DNA of 64,000 nt from HyVt-105 sp049975425 (GCA_049975425.1 JBNGDI010000006.1:48193-112192), one strand, 5' to 3'; shown: positions 52,601 through 61,769, counted from the first letter of the stretch. Numbers and translations are program-made. Notes: generated by a model not told the origin, from the sequence alone.

Positions 52601-53523
52601 AGATTGTATTCGATTCCGCTTACTTTATTTTTTTCCGCCCATTCACGGTATCTTTCAAGCCGGTGCCTCCAGCGACGATGGGTCCACAACCAGTATTCAG
52701 GATTTTCTCTGATTGTTTTTTCAAGTATCCGGGTATGCTGTTCCGTAATCCAGAAATTGGGTGTCTTTCCCGGATCTTCCGTAATGGGAATGAATTCAAC
52801 CTCGTAATGCCCCCGTTTTCTTTTCATGATATGAAAAAATACTACAGCCTGTCCGGTTTTTTTTGCGATTCGTTCGGCTCCCGTTAATACGGGAGTGGGT
52901 TGGCCCAGAAAACGGGTCCAGTATCGGATGTTTCTCCTGATCGGGCGCTGATCGGTGAGGAAAAGGGTGATGGTGGGGACACCTCTGTTTTTGTATTCAA
53001 TCATCTTCTTCAGGGTCAGGGACATGGGAACGGTTTTAATTCCGAATTTTTCCCTCAGCCTGATATAGAGCCTGTCAAAGTATTTGTTGTTCAATGGTTT
53101 ATATATAGCACAACACAGGTATTCAAACCGCAGAGGCAGGGATGCCAGCCATTCCCAGTTTCCGAAGTGCCCGAATACGGCAACAATGCTTTTGTTCTGC
53201 CTGTATAAACGGTCAATGACTTCCGGATTTTTATAGCGGAAACGCCGGATCATTTCATCTTCTTCCATGTGCATCAGGTTCATGGTTTCTACAAATTGAT
53301 CACAGAAATGCCGGTAAAAACGGCGGGCAATCCGGCGGATTTCTGCCGGTGATTTATCCGGGAAAGCCATACGCAGGTTCCCCAGAGCGATCTTTCTCCG
53401 GTAGCCTGCCATGTAATAGATCAGTATAAAACACAGATCGCTGATGATATATTGAACCCTCAGCGGAAGCCAGGTAAACAGCCACACTGCAGGATAAATT
53501 ATGTAGTACCATAATGCCGGCAT
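52597..53523 (-). CDS. LpxL/HtrB-type lysophospholipid acyltransferase (copy 1)
   Basis: 308 residues from the ATG at 53523. An N-terminal hydrophobic helix (about 5-40) precedes the catalytic block AVFGHFGNWEWLASLPLRF, containing the HxxxxE motif of lipid A late acyltransferases, and FLTDQRPIRRNIRYW, with the conserved D-Q. It ends with NPEYWLWTHRRWRHR, the family's W-x-H-x-R-W signature. It likely adds a secondary acyl chain to lipid A or a related lipid at the inner membrane. It is the downstream one of two adjacent copies. Confidence 0.9.
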   Translation of the reverse strand: MPALWYYIIYPAVWLFTWLPLRVQYIISDLCFILIYYMAGYRRKIALGNLRMAFPDKSPAEIRRIARRFYRHFCDQFVETMNLMHMEEDEMIRRFRYKNPEVIDRLYRQNKSIVAVFGHFGNWEWLASLPLRFEYLCCAIYKPLNNKYFDRLYIRLREKFGIKTVPMSLTLKKMIEYKNRGVPTITLFLTDQRPIRRNIRYWTRFLGQPTPVLTGAERIAKKTGQAVVFFHIMKRKRGHYEVEFIPITEDPGKTPNFWITEQHTRILEKTIRENPEYWLWTHRRWRHRLERYREWAEKNKVSGIEYNL

Positions 53524-53555
53524 ATGCTGGGCCTTTGGGAAAGGCAAATTTAGTA

Positions 53556-54503
53556 TTAATCCTTAAAAACCGGTGTTCTGATGCCTTCCTGTTCAAGGTA
53601 CAGGCTTTTTTTTCTTGGTATATCGGCCCGGCTGTGCTTCCAGCGCCGGTGCGACCACATCCAGTACTGTGGATTTTCCAGTATGAGGGATTCGAGCATG
53701 CGGACATGTGTTTCTGTAATGTGAAGGGGAGGGGTTTGCTCGGCGGGCCCGGTTATTTTGCTGAATCCCACTTCATAATGTCCCCTTTTTATTTTCCGGA
53801 TGGCCATGAATACCACCGGCAGACCGAAACGCCTGGACAACTTTTCGATCCCCAGATATACGGCAGTATCCTGGTTCAGGAATTGTGTCCAGTACTCGGT
53901 TTCATGTTGAAGCGGGCACTGGTCGGCCAGGAAACAGAAAATTCCCGGTTTGCCCTTTTCCAGGTATTCTTTTACCACACGAAAAGTTTTTTTCATGGGT
54001 ACTGGCTGTGCCCCCAGCCTGCTGCGCGACCTGTACAGCAAACGGTCGAATACGGGGTCGGCAAAATATTTGTAAACAGGATGAATGGGAACAGATCCCA
54101 GGTGGTTGTATGCGTTCATCCATTCCCAGTTACCCACATGTCCGCTGGCTACCAGTACCGGTTGGCCGTTTTCAACCAGTTCATGCAGCAACTCTTCGTT
54201 CCTGAACGACATGCGACGCATGATCTTCCGGCTGTCCCAGTGCAGGGCTTTGACGGTTTCTATCATCAGGTCGGTAAAATGGCGGTAGAATTTTTTTCTC
54301 ATCTGTCTTCGTTCCGACAGGGATTTATCGGGAAATGCATTGCGCAGGTTCCTGTCCACCGTTTTTCTTCTGTACCTGATCACGTGTTCCATGAGAGGGG
54401 ACAGAAGGGAGGAGATCAGGTACAGAACGGGCATTGGCAAATACGATATTCCCCTGAGGAGGAGAATGATACCATACGATCCGGTATGCTCGGGGCGGGG
54501 CAT
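53556..54503 (-). CDS. LpxL/HtrB-type lysophospholipid acyltransferase (copy 2)
   Basis: 315 residues from the ATG at 54503, which lies 4 bases past the inositol monophosphatase stop; a longer frame overlapping that gene is not plausible. It has the HxxxxE motif in VASGHVGNWEWMNAYNHLG, FLADQCPLQHETEYW, and the C-terminal NPQYWMWSHRRWKHS. Same architecture as copy 1 but clearly diverged, so the two probably use different acyl donors or positions. Most bacteria of this group keep one such gene at a given site; the adjacent pair is notable. Confidence 0.9.
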   Translation of the reverse strand: MPRPEHTGSYGIILLLRGISYLPMPVLYLISSLLSPLMEHVIRYRRKTVDRNLRNAFPDKSLSERRQMRKKFYRHFTDLMIETVKALHWDSRKIMRRMSFRNEELLHELVENGQPVLVASGHVGNWEWMNAYNHLGSVPIHPVYKYFADPVFDRLLYRSRSRLGAQPVPMKKTFRVVKEYLEKGKPGIFCFLADQCPLQHETEYWTQFLNQDTAVYLGIEKLSRRFGLPVVFMAIRKIKRGHYEVGFSKITGPAEQTPPLHITETHVRMLESLILENPQYWMWSHRRWKHSRADIPRKKSLYLEQEGIRTPVFKD

Positions 54504-54507
54504 TCTA

Positions 54508-55308
54508 TCAGGGCTTCTTTGGGAAAAATCCGGTAACAACACGCAGCAGTTCATCAAACACCTGGGCATTGGAGGCCAGCATTTCGCTGTTGTGCATATA
54601 ACCGTCCTCTCCCGCAAAGTCGGAAACCCTGCCTCCGGCATTTTTTACCAGCAAAGAGCCCGCAGCCACATCCCATGCTTTCAGATGGTATTCCCAGAAT
54701 GCATCGTACCTGCCGCATGCCACATAACACAGATCAACCGCTGCCGAACCGGGACGCCTGACTCCCTGGGTGTTTTTCATGAAATATTCCAGGCTTTTCA
54801 TGTAATCGGTATACCTGGAAAAATCGGTATAGGGGAATCCCGTTCCCACCAGTGAATCGGCCAGGGTGGGTGTTTCCGAGACCCTGATCTCCTGCCCGTT
54901 GAGGTAGGAAGGAGCGTTATGCCAGGTATAAAAGCATTCCCCTGAAACGATCTCGTAAACCACTCCCAGCACCAGGCCATCGATTTTATGTTGCAGTGCA
55001 ATACTGACCGAGAAGGGAGGCATACCGTGAATAAAATTGGTGGTTCCGTCCAGCGGATCGATGATCCAGGTATATTCTTTTCCCGTGACCCTTTTTTCCT
55101 CTTCAGCCAGAAAGCCGCTCCCTGGAAGGATGGTGCTCAGGCTTTCGGTGATTTTCTTTTCTGATGCCACATCCACGTGTGTTACAAAGTCGTTCGTATC
55201 TTTCCGGTTGATACTATCTTTTTCCAGTTGCCCTCGCTGTGAGAGAATATAATTTCCGGTTTCCCGCGCAAGGTCCGCTACCTGCATGCATAATTTCTGA
55301 TAATCCAT
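54508..55308 (-). CDS. Inositol monophosphatase family protein (SuhB-like)
   Basis: 266 residues. Mg2+-dependent sugar-phosphate phosphatase: metal ligands in FLAEEEKRV (Glu) and WIIDPLDGTTNFIHG (DPxDG), and the second site WEYHLKAWDVAAGSLL. All ligands are present. The likely substrates are inositol phosphates or related sugar phosphates. It heads a compact unit with the two acyltransferases and a glycosyltransferase, hinting at a role in envelope lipid synthesis. Confidence 0.9.
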   Translation of the reverse strand: MDYQKLCMQVADLARETGNYILSQRGQLEKDSINRKDTNDFVTHVDVASEKKITESLSTILPGSGFLAEEEKRVTGKEYTWIIDPLDGTTNFIHGMPPFSVSIALQHKIDGLVLGVVYEIVSGECFYTWHNAPSYLNGQEIRVSETPTLADSLVGTGFPYTDFSRYTDYMKSLEYFMKNTQGVRRPGSAAVDLCYVACGRYDAFWEYHLKAWDVAAGSLLVKNAGGRVSDFAGEDGYMHNSEMLASNAQVFDELLRVVTGFFPKKP

Positions 55309-55389
55309 ACAAAATCATTTTTACATTTCATAAATTCAGAAAAACCTATCGTATTCATTTGACATTTCCCATACTCTGCTGTACGGATA

Positions 55390-57465
55390 TCATGATTCAT
55401 TTGAGAGGCTGCCGTCTCTGATCATCTCATACAGTTTTATCTGGGCGCGGATTTTATTCTCCCCGGGCCGTCGGACGACATAGGGATTGCTCTGGCTATC
55501 GTTAATGATACGGTTCTTCACATTATCACTCCATTGTATATCGATATAATTCCTGATTTGCTGCTGGAGAAGAGGATCATAAACCGGGGTTGCCACTTCC
55601 ACCCGGTGATCAAGGTTCCGGGGCATCCAGTCGGCCGAGGAAATATAGAATTTTTCTTTTCCCAGGTTGGAAAAGATAAAAATTCTGGAATGTTCCAGGA
55701 ATTTGTCAATGATGGCCCTGGCTTCAATATTTTCACTGATTCCTGGCAGACCCGGTACCAGGCAGCAGATCCCCCTGATCAGCAGTTTGATTTTGACCCC
55801 GGCCTGGCTGGCTTTGTAAAGTTTTTTAATCATTTCTGCATCAACCAGGTTGTTTATTTTTAAAATAATGTATGCAGGTTTACCGGCATGTGTGTGCTGT
55901 ATTTCCTTATCAATCAGGGTAATCAGCCTGCGTCTCATGTTCATGGGGGAGACAAGCAGGTGTTTGTAAGTATAGGTTTTGAATGTGTTCTCAAAAAAAT
56001 CAAACACCTTTTTTACTTCCTGGCTGATCCGTAGATCGGAAGTCAGCAGGGTGAGGTCTGAATATACGCCGGCATTCTGTTCGTGGAAATTGCCCGTGCT
56101 AACCAGGGCATAATGTCGTATAGATTTGCCTTCCCTGCGGGATATCTGCAGGATCTTGCTGTGTACCTTCAGGCCGGGGACCCCGAAAATGACCCTTACT
56201 CCGGCTTCTTCCAGTTTTCGGGCCCAGTAGATATTTGATTTTTCATCGAAACGGGCGCGTAGCTCAATAATGACCGTCACTTCTTTACCGTTGCGGGCTG
56301 CATTGATCAGGGCATTGGTCACTTTCGAAACCCGTGCAACCCGGTATACGCAGATCTTGATGGTTTTTACGGCCGGATCCATGGATGCTTCGCGCAACAG
56401 ATCGATGAAATGGGAAAATTTCTGATAAGGGTAATACAGCAGTATATCCTTTTGCGCCATGACCTCCAGAATACTCTGTCCGGGGAAAAGTTCAGGATGG
56501 ATAAGGGGCGGAGTGGGGCTGTATTCCAGGGCGGTTCTTCCTGTATTGGGGAACTCCATGTAATCCTTGAAATTATGGTATCTTCCTCCGGGGATCAGGT
56601 TGTCTTCTTCATCCAGATCCATTTCACGGATGAGGTAATCCAACAGATTGCGGGGTATGTTTTTGTCATAGACAAAACGAACCGGCTGCCCTTTCTTTCT
56701 GTCGGACACGCTGGAAGAGATCAGTTCCAGGAAACTTTTGGATATGTCGTTGTCAATGTCCAGCTCGGCATCCCTGGTTAGTTTGATGGTGTATGCTTCA
56801 AAGTGATCGAAATTGAAGATGGAAAAGATTCTCGGGAGTCCTGTCCGGATCACATCATCCAGGATCATGATGAATTTTCTGTTCTTTTCGGGGGGTAGCA
56901 CCAGGAACCGGGATGCCATGTCAGTGGGCAATTCAATCAGTGCATACTCTGTTTGCGCGGCGTGTTTTTTTTGCCTTTTCAGGATAACCACCAGGTATAT
57001 GGATTTGTCGGTCAGGGGAGGAAATTCCTGAACGTTCCGAAGCATGATGGGTGAGATATTGGGAAGAATGACAGATTCAAAGTATTCCTCCACAAAGTTC
57101 CTATGCTTATCTGACAACTGGGTTTCATTGATCAGGAAGATGTTTTCCTTTTCAAGCTGCCCGACAATTTCAAGATAGGTTTTGTCAAACACTTTTTGCA
57201 GCCCGATCACCGTTTGCTGGATCCTGTTCATCAGATTGCGGGGTTTTTCACCGATGATCCTCCTGGCTTCCTTTTCATGTCCTATCATGCGTTTCACCGA
57301 AGCCACCCTTACCTTAAAAAATTCATCCATATTGTTTGAAAAGATCCCAAGGAACCTGAGCCGTTCAATAAGGGGCACGCCGGGGTCGGCAGCCTCCTGC
57401 AGGACCCGGTGGTTGAAGGCCAGCCAGCTCAGTTCGCGGTTAATGATCTTTTTGGTTTTGCTCAT
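55390..57465 (-). CDS. ppk1: Polyphosphate kinase 1
   Basis: 691 residues, full length. It makes polyphosphate from ATP reversibly through a phosphohistidine. The N-terminal helical domain opens INRELSWLAFNHRVLQEA; phospholipase D-like domains have CVYRVARVSKVTNALI, then GLKVHSKILQI with the likely phosphorylated His and HYALVSTGNFHEQNAGV. The C-terminal part has GICCLVPGLPGISENI and the fingerprint SSADWMPRNLDHRVEV. All key motifs are intact. sixA lies upstream on the same strand across a 146-base gap. Confidence 0.95.
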   Translation of the reverse strand: MSKTKKIINRELSWLAFNHRVLQEAADPGVPLIERLRFLGIFSNNMDEFFKVRVASVKRMIGHEKEARRIIGEKPRNLMNRIQQTVIGLQKVFDKTYLEIVGQLEKENIFLINETQLSDKHRNFVEEYFESVILPNISPIMLRNVQEFPPLTDKSIYLVVILKRQKKHAAQTEYALIELPTDMASRFLVLPPEKNRKFIMILDDVIRTGLPRIFSIFNFDHFEAYTIKLTRDAELDIDNDISKSFLELISSSVSDRKKGQPVRFVYDKNIPRNLLDYLIREMDLDEEDNLIPGGRYHNFKDYMEFPNTGRTALEYSPTPPLIHPELFPGQSILEVMAQKDILLYYPYQKFSHFIDLLREASMDPAVKTIKICVYRVARVSKVTNALINAARNGKEVTVIIELRARFDEKSNIYWARKLEEAGVRVIFGVPGLKVHSKILQISRREGKSIRHYALVSTGNFHEQNAGVYSDLTLLTSDLRISQEVKKVFDFFENTFKTYTYKHLLVSPMNMRRRLITLIDKEIQHTHAGKPAYIILKINNLVDAEMIKKLYKASQAGVKIKLLIRGICCLVPGLPGISENIEARAIIDKFLEHSRIFIFSNLGKEKFYISSADWMPRNLDHRVEVATPVYDPLLQQQIRNYIDIQWSDNVKNRIINDSQSNPYVVRRPGENKIRAQIKLYEMIRDGSLSNES

Positions 57466-57611
57466 GAATCGATTGCGGATAAAGGGATGAGGGGCCCCGG
57501 TCCGGTTGCTCAGTCAAATGTAGTGAATTTTATGTTCACCTGAAGGATGAGCTGTGAGGTTTTCCCTTTCGGAGGACCGGCTTCCAGGTTGGGCTAATGG
57601 TATAAGGAGTA

Positions 57612-58109
57612 TTACACCCTGTGTTTTTTGGGGTAATCAAAGGCGTCAGCCACCAGTGAACCCTGGCTTACTTCTTTCCATGAGGTGGCCTGAAAATCGA
57701 GGACAACAAGGCCCGATGTGGGAACATTTTCCACGGGTTCGGGAATAAAATGATTGGCCAGGTCGGTGAAAGCGGGATTATGCCCCACAATCATGACCGA
57801 ATGAACTTCTTCCGGGAGCGATTCAACCATCTGCAGCAGATTGTGTGCAGAAGCACGGTATATGCTCCCATTCAGCCTCAGGAACGACAGGTCAAATTCC
57901 AGTTCCCTGGCGTAGATCAGGGCGGTGTGAATGGCTCTGATAGCCGGACTGGAAAGGATCAGATCGGGGATGACATTTGTTTTTTTCATGCGTTTGCCCA
58001 TGATACAGGCATCGGAAATTCCCCGATCCTTCAGTGGTCTGTCTAAATCATCCCTTTCGGGGAAAGACCAGTCAGATTTGGCATGACGGGCAATGATCAG
58101 TCGTTTCAT
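57612..58109 (-). CDS. sixA: SixA-like phosphohistidine phosphatase
   Basis: 165 residues. Histidine phosphatase superfamily: the N-terminal LIIARHAKSDW (RH motif with the nucleophile His), LILSSPAIRAIHTALIYA, and the second His in VMIVGHNPAFTDLANHF. The 'RHAKS' form is typical of SixA, which removes phosphate from phosphohistidines in phosphotransfer proteins. Here it lies between ppk1 and PhoH, an arrangement consistent with phosphate metabolism. The PhoH stop lies 16 bases from its start. Confidence 0.87.
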   Translation of the reverse strand: MKRLIIARHAKSDWSFPERDDLDRPLKDRGISDACIMGKRMKKTNVIPDLILSSPAIRAIHTALIYARELEFDLSFLRLNGSIYRASAHNLLQMVESLPEEVHSVMIVGHNPAFTDLANHFIPEPVENVPTSGLVVLDFQATSWKEVSQGSLVADAFDYPKKHRV

Positions 58110-58125
58110 GATAACCGTTTTGGTG

Positions 58126-59463
58126 TTACAACAATTTGCTGGCCAATTCCGCCAGGTAGCTACGTTCTCCCTTTACCAGATTCACATGTGCAAAAATGGA
58201 TTGCCCCCGCATTTTGTCAGAAAGATAGGTCAGGCCGTTTGACTGACTGTCAAGGTACGGGGAGTCAATCTGTTCAATATCCCCGGTAAACACCATCTTG
58301 GTACCTTCGCCGGCCCGGGTGATAATGGTCTTGACTTCATGGGGTGTGAGATTCTGGGCTTCATCAACAATGAAGAAAATGTTGGAAAGGCTGCGCCCGC
58401 GAATGTATGCCAGCGGCGTGATCACCAGCTTTTCCTCCTTCAGCATTTCTTCAATTTTCTGGTATTCCTTGCTTTGCTGGTTGAATTTGTGTTTGATAAC
58501 CGACAGGTTGTCGAACAGGGGCTGCATGTAGGGTTCGATCTTTTCGTTCACATCACCCGGGAGATAACCCAGGTCACGGTTGGCCAGGGGAACGATGGGT
58601 CTTGCCAGAAAAATCTGTTTGAAGCTTCTCCTCTGGTGCAGGGCGGCGGCCAGAGCCAGAAGGGTTTTGCCCGTTCCTGCTTTTCCTGTAAGACTCACCA
58701 GCTGGATGTCATCGCGGGTCAGCGCGTCGATGGAAAAGGTTTGTTCTGCATTCCTTGGCTCAATACCGTAAGCGGGTTGTTTTTCCACCCGGTTGATCAT
58801 TTTTGTTGCCGGATCGTAATGTCCCAGGGCGGAGGATTTGGCGCTCTTCAGAATGAAATACTGGTGCGCGAAAGGTTCCGCCTCTATGGGAAAGGAATTG
58901 AAAGGCATTCCGTCAGGAGAATGATACAGGCTGGATATCAATTCATTGTCAAGGTTTTCCAGTGTCATGATATCCCGGTACAGGTCGTCGATATTGACAA
59001 CCTTGTCGGTTTCATAATCTTCTGCCCTGATGCCCAGCGATTTGGCCTTCATGCGCAGGTTGATGTCCTTCGTGATCAGGCTGACCTGTTTGCCTGGATT
59101 TTTCTGCTTTACATGATCGGCAATTGCCAGGATCCGGTGGTCGGGAGTTTTTTCGGGGAACGATTCGCTGACCAGGTCAGAAAAGGGCTTTCCGGTTTCG
59201 ATGAACAGCTTGCCCAGATCTTTCCCCAGTTCAATGCCTTCACTGAACAGTTTGTCACCGGCCAGTTTATCCAGTTCGCGGGTAAATTCCCGGGCATGGA
59301 AATTGATAATATCGTTTCCTTTCTTGAACCGGTCAAGTTCCTCGAGCACGACGATGGGGATTACAATGTCGTTATCCTGAAAGTTGTAGATGCACTGGTA
59401 ATCGTGCAGCAAAACGTTGGTATCCAGCACGAAGATCTTACTCTTTTTTTGCTTCCTGACCAT
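58126..59463 (-). CDS. PIN-PhoH family ATPase (PhoH2-like, YlaK type)
   Basis: 445 residues. The N-terminal PIN domain (about 5-150) begins KIFVLDTNVLLHDYQ with the metal-binding Asp. The C-terminal PhoH P-loop ATPase (about 215-440) has GKAGTGKTLLALAAAL (Walker A), FFIVDEAQNLTPHEVKT (Walker B) and VFTGDIEQID. Such fusions act as sequence-specific RNA helicase and ribonuclease in some bacteria. Both halves keep their motifs. Confidence 0.92.
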   Translation of the reverse strand: MVRKQKKSKIFVLDTNVLLHDYQCIYNFQDNDIVIPIVVLEELDRFKKGNDIINFHAREFTRELDKLAGDKLFSEGIELGKDLGKLFIETGKPFSDLVSESFPEKTPDHRILAIADHVKQKNPGKQVSLITKDINLRMKAKSLGIRAEDYETDKVVNIDDLYRDIMTLENLDNELISSLYHSPDGMPFNSFPIEAEPFAHQYFILKSAKSSALGHYDPATKMINRVEKQPAYGIEPRNAEQTFSIDALTRDDIQLVSLTGKAGTGKTLLALAAALHQRRSFKQIFLARPIVPLANRDLGYLPGDVNEKIEPYMQPLFDNLSVIKHKFNQQSKEYQKIEEMLKEEKLVITPLAYIRGRSLSNIFFIVDEAQNLTPHEVKTIITRAGEGTKMVFTGDIEQIDSPYLDSQSNGLTYLSDKMRGQSIFAHVNLVKGERSYLAELASKLL

Positions 59464-59481
59464 AAATTTTGTATTTAATAA

Positions 59482-59511
59482 TTGACTAAAGTAGTAAAAA
59501 TTTTATCTTCG
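59482..59511 (+). promoter_or_regulatory. Candidate promoter (TTG, 19 bases, TATCTTCG) for the nitroreductase
   Basis: TTG at 59482-59484 and TATCTTCG at 59504-59511: correct spacing, one mismatch in the -7 element. The ATG at 59542 follows 30 bases later. It would drive nitroreductase and folC. Confidence 0.5.
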
Positions 59512-59541
59512 GCTCATGGAAACAGGAAATCATGATCTTAA

Positions 59542-60063
59542 ATGCAGAAAATGATGGATGTGCTGGAAGCTATTTATACCCGGCGAAGCATCAGGAAATT
59601 CAAGAACAGGAAGATCGGACAGGAAACCATCCGGGAAATTCTGAAAGCCGCTATGTATGCTCCATCGGCAAGGGATTGCCGGCCGTGGCATTTCGTTGTG
59701 GTGGATGACCGTTCGGTGCTGAATGCATTCATGAAAGTACACCCTTATTCTTCCATGCTGAAAGAGGCAAGTCACGGGATTTTGGTGTGTGGCGACCTGA
59801 AGCTGCAGAACGGGCCCGGATACTGGGTGGTGGATTGCGGAGCCGCTACGCAGAATATGCTGCTTGCTGCACACGGGATGGGACTGGGGGCTGTATGGCT
59901 GGGTATTCATCCCCGGCAGGAAAGACAGCAGGCCGTGCATAATCTGTTCAGGCTGTCCGACCATGTGCAGCCATTCTGCATGGTGGCGCTGGGCTATCCT
60001 GATGAGAAAAAGGAAATGCCTGACCGGTTCATGCCCGAACGGATTCACTATAATTCCTGGTAA
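59542..60063 (+). CDS. Nitroreductase-family FMN oxidoreductase
   Basis: 173 residues, a short single-domain form. FMN-binding signatures are YTRRSIRKFKNRKIG, APSARDCRPWHFVVVDD and GLGAVWLGIHP, with the C-terminal ALGYPDEKKEMPDRF. It probably reduces nitro, quinone or flavin substrates with NAD(P)H; the physiological substrate is unknown. The stop codon directly abuts the TTG start of folC, so the two are translationally linked. Confidence 0.9.
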   Translation: MQKMMDVLEAIYTRRSIRKFKNRKIGQETIREILKAAMYAPSARDCRPWHFVVVDDRSVLNAFMKVHPYSSMLKEASHGILVCGDLKLQNGPGYWVVDCGAATQNMLLAAHGMGLGAVWLGIHPRQERQQAVHNLFRLSDHVQPFCMVALGYPDEKKEMPDRFMPERIHYNSW

Positions 60064-61398
60064 TTGGAAACACAGGATGATTACGGGAAAATCCTGGAGT
60101 ACCTGTATTCCAGGCTGCCCATGTATCAGCGTATTGGGGGGGCAGCCTACAAAGCCGACCTGAAGACAACCCTTGCACTGGACCGGGTAACAGGTCACCC
60201 GCATACTGCGTTCCGGTCAGTTCACATTGCCGGGACCAACGGAAAGGGATCGGTATCGCACATGCTGGCTTCGGTGCTCCAGGAATGCGGCCTGAAGACA
60301 GGTCTGTACACTTCTCCCCACCTGAAGGATTTCCGCGAACGGATCCGGGTAAACGGGGCACCCATTTCCCGCAGTGATGTCATCGGTTTTGTCAATCGTT
60401 ACAGGGACCTTTTCGAAAAACTGCAACCTTCGTTTTTTGAAATGACCGTGGCTCTGGCTTTCTGGTATTTCAAAAAATGCGGGGTGGAGATAGCGGTGGT
60501 GGAGACTGGTATGGGAGGAAGGCTTGATTCGACCAATATCATTGAACCTCTTTGCTCGGTCATTACCAATATCGGCATGGACCATACCCGGTTTCTGGGC
60601 GATACTCCTGAGAAAATTGCTACAGAAAAAGCAGGTGTCATTAAAAAGGGGACTCCTGTAGTGATAGGGGAATACCACGAAGATACAGCCCGGATTTTTG
60701 AACGCGTTGCGTCAGTAAAGCAGTCTCCGCTGCATTTCGCCGACAGTTATTACGAGCCGGAGGGAATATCCGGCATGGAAGGATCTTCCAGGGTGTTTTC
60801 TTTCAGGAAGAAACCGGCTGCCCAGACCATACGGGTGAAATGCGGACTGACAGCCACCTACCAGGCAAAGAACCTGATCACCGTGCTGAAAACCCTGGAT
60901 GTGCTGCAGGAGAAAGGGATACCCCTCAGGCAGGGGGCTATTCTGAAAGGCCTGCGTAATGTGGTGGAAAATACGGGGATTAGGGGCCGATGGCAGGTGG
61001 TGGGAAGGCGGCCGTTGATGGTAGCCGATATGGCTCATAATGAGGAAGGGATCAGGGAGGTGATCGGTCAGTTGAGCAACTATGCTTATCACCGCTTACA
61101 TGTGGTGCTGGGAATGGTCCAGGATAAAGATCACGAAAAAATACTGGGGCTGCTGCCCGGGCAGGCGACCTATTATTTTACACAGGCTTCTGTTCCCAGA
61201 TCGTTGGATGCAGGAGATCTGGCAGTTGTGGCAGGGAAAAAGGGGCTGGAAGGAAAGGTTTACCGCCGGGTTGCGGGAGCCATGGATGCGGCCCTGAGTG
61301 CTGCTTCGGAGAATGACATGGTTTTGGTTACCGGCAGCACTTTTGTTGTGGCCGATTTGTTGGAGTGGATGGAAGGCAACATGTTTTCCATTCATTAA
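60064..61398 (+). CDS. folC: Bifunctional folylpolyglutamate synthase/dihydrofolate synthase
   Basis: 444 residues. It adds Glu to dihydropteroate and to folates. It has the N-terminal substrate loop DYGKILEYLYSRLPMYQ, the P-loop HIAGTNGKGSVSHMLASVL, YTSPHLKDFRERIRVNG, GMGGRLDSTNI and the C-terminal MAHNEEGIREVIGQL. The start must be TTG at 60064, because the conserved N-terminal helix lies upstream of the next Met. This TTG comes straight after the stop of the nitroreductase gene, with no gap. It is the last intact gene on the left side of the tRNA region. Confidence 0.95.
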   Translation: METQDDYGKILEYLYSRLPMYQRIGGAAYKADLKTTLALDRVTGHPHTAFRSVHIAGTNGKGSVSHMLASVLQECGLKTGLYTSPHLKDFRERIRVNGAPISRSDVIGFVNRYRDLFEKLQPSFFEMTVALAFWYFKKCGVEIAVVETGMGGRLDSTNIIEPLCSVITNIGMDHTRFLGDTPEKIATEKAGVIKKGTPVVIGEYHEDTARIFERVASVKQSPLHFADSYYEPEGISGMEGSSRVFSFRKKPAAQTIRVKCGLTATYQAKNLITVLKTLDVLQEKGIPLRQGAILKGLRNVVENTGIRGRWQVVGRRPLMVADMAHNEEGIREVIGQLSNYAYHRLHVVLGMVQDKDHEKILGLLPGQATYYFTQASVPRSLDAGDLAVVAGKKGLEGKVYRRVAGAMDAALSAASENDMVLVTGSTFVVADLLEWMEGNMFSIH

Positions 61399-61477
61399 CC
61401 TGTAAAAAAGATAAAAAAACAGGTATTTCATTTAGGGATGGGATGATGAATGTCGGAAGAACTGAAATTTGCACTTC

Positions 61478-61720
61478 GTGACCCGGATTGAAAAACTGCT
61501 GATCGATTTTGGAAATATAACCTGGGGAACACCCCTCCTGGTTCTTTTGCTCGGCGGAGGGGTGTTTTTTCTTGTCTGCTCCAGGTTGATTCCTTTTTGC
61601 TTTTCCTTACAATGGGACAAAATGTTTCGGGTTTATTTTCGGAGCCAGGTACCAGAATTTTCACACCTTTGCCTATACCTGTACCCTGATTATTCATCAA
61701 GGACTTCTTTGCCGGTATGA
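61478..61720 (+). pseudogene. Remnant of a sodium:alanine symporter (AGCS) gene, N-terminal end only
   Basis: From GTG at 61478 about 40 codons read TRIEKLLIDFGNITWGTPLL followed by a Leu/Gly-rich helix ending RLIPF, the start of AGCS-family amino-acid carriers (W-G-x-P-L-L-x-L-L-x-G-x-G ... F). After about 61597 the similarity stops and the frame runs 40 more unrelated codons to a TGA. The other ten or so transmembrane segments are missing. It is best read as a truncated gene whose remainder was deleted, ending just before the tRNA promoter. Confidence 0.6.
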
Positions 61721-61739
61721 CAAAAAAGCAGGGATGATT

Positions 61740-61769
61740 TTGCAATATCGGGATTGTCGTTTATATTTG
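61740..61769 (+). promoter_or_regulatory. Bacteroidota promoter (TTG, 19 bases, TATATTTG) of tRNA-Val
   Basis: TTG at 61740-61742 and TATATTTG at 61762-61769 match the consensus exactly. The mature tRNA begins 13 bases after the -7 element, as expected for a stable RNA gene. Confidence 0.8.

Noticed and set aside
58339..59478. 379-codon open frame on the plus strand
   Set aside because: Antisense to the PIN-PhoH gene, whose motifs are all intact on the minus strand.
61528..61570. An 11-bp hairpin (AACACCCCTCC/GGAGGGGTGTT) followed by TTTTTT, first read as the folC terminator or the end of a small RNA
   Set aside because: It falls within the coding remnant of the AGCS symporter (codons for WGTPLL and GGGVFF), so the symmetry and T run are explained by codon content; also it is 130 bases from folC.
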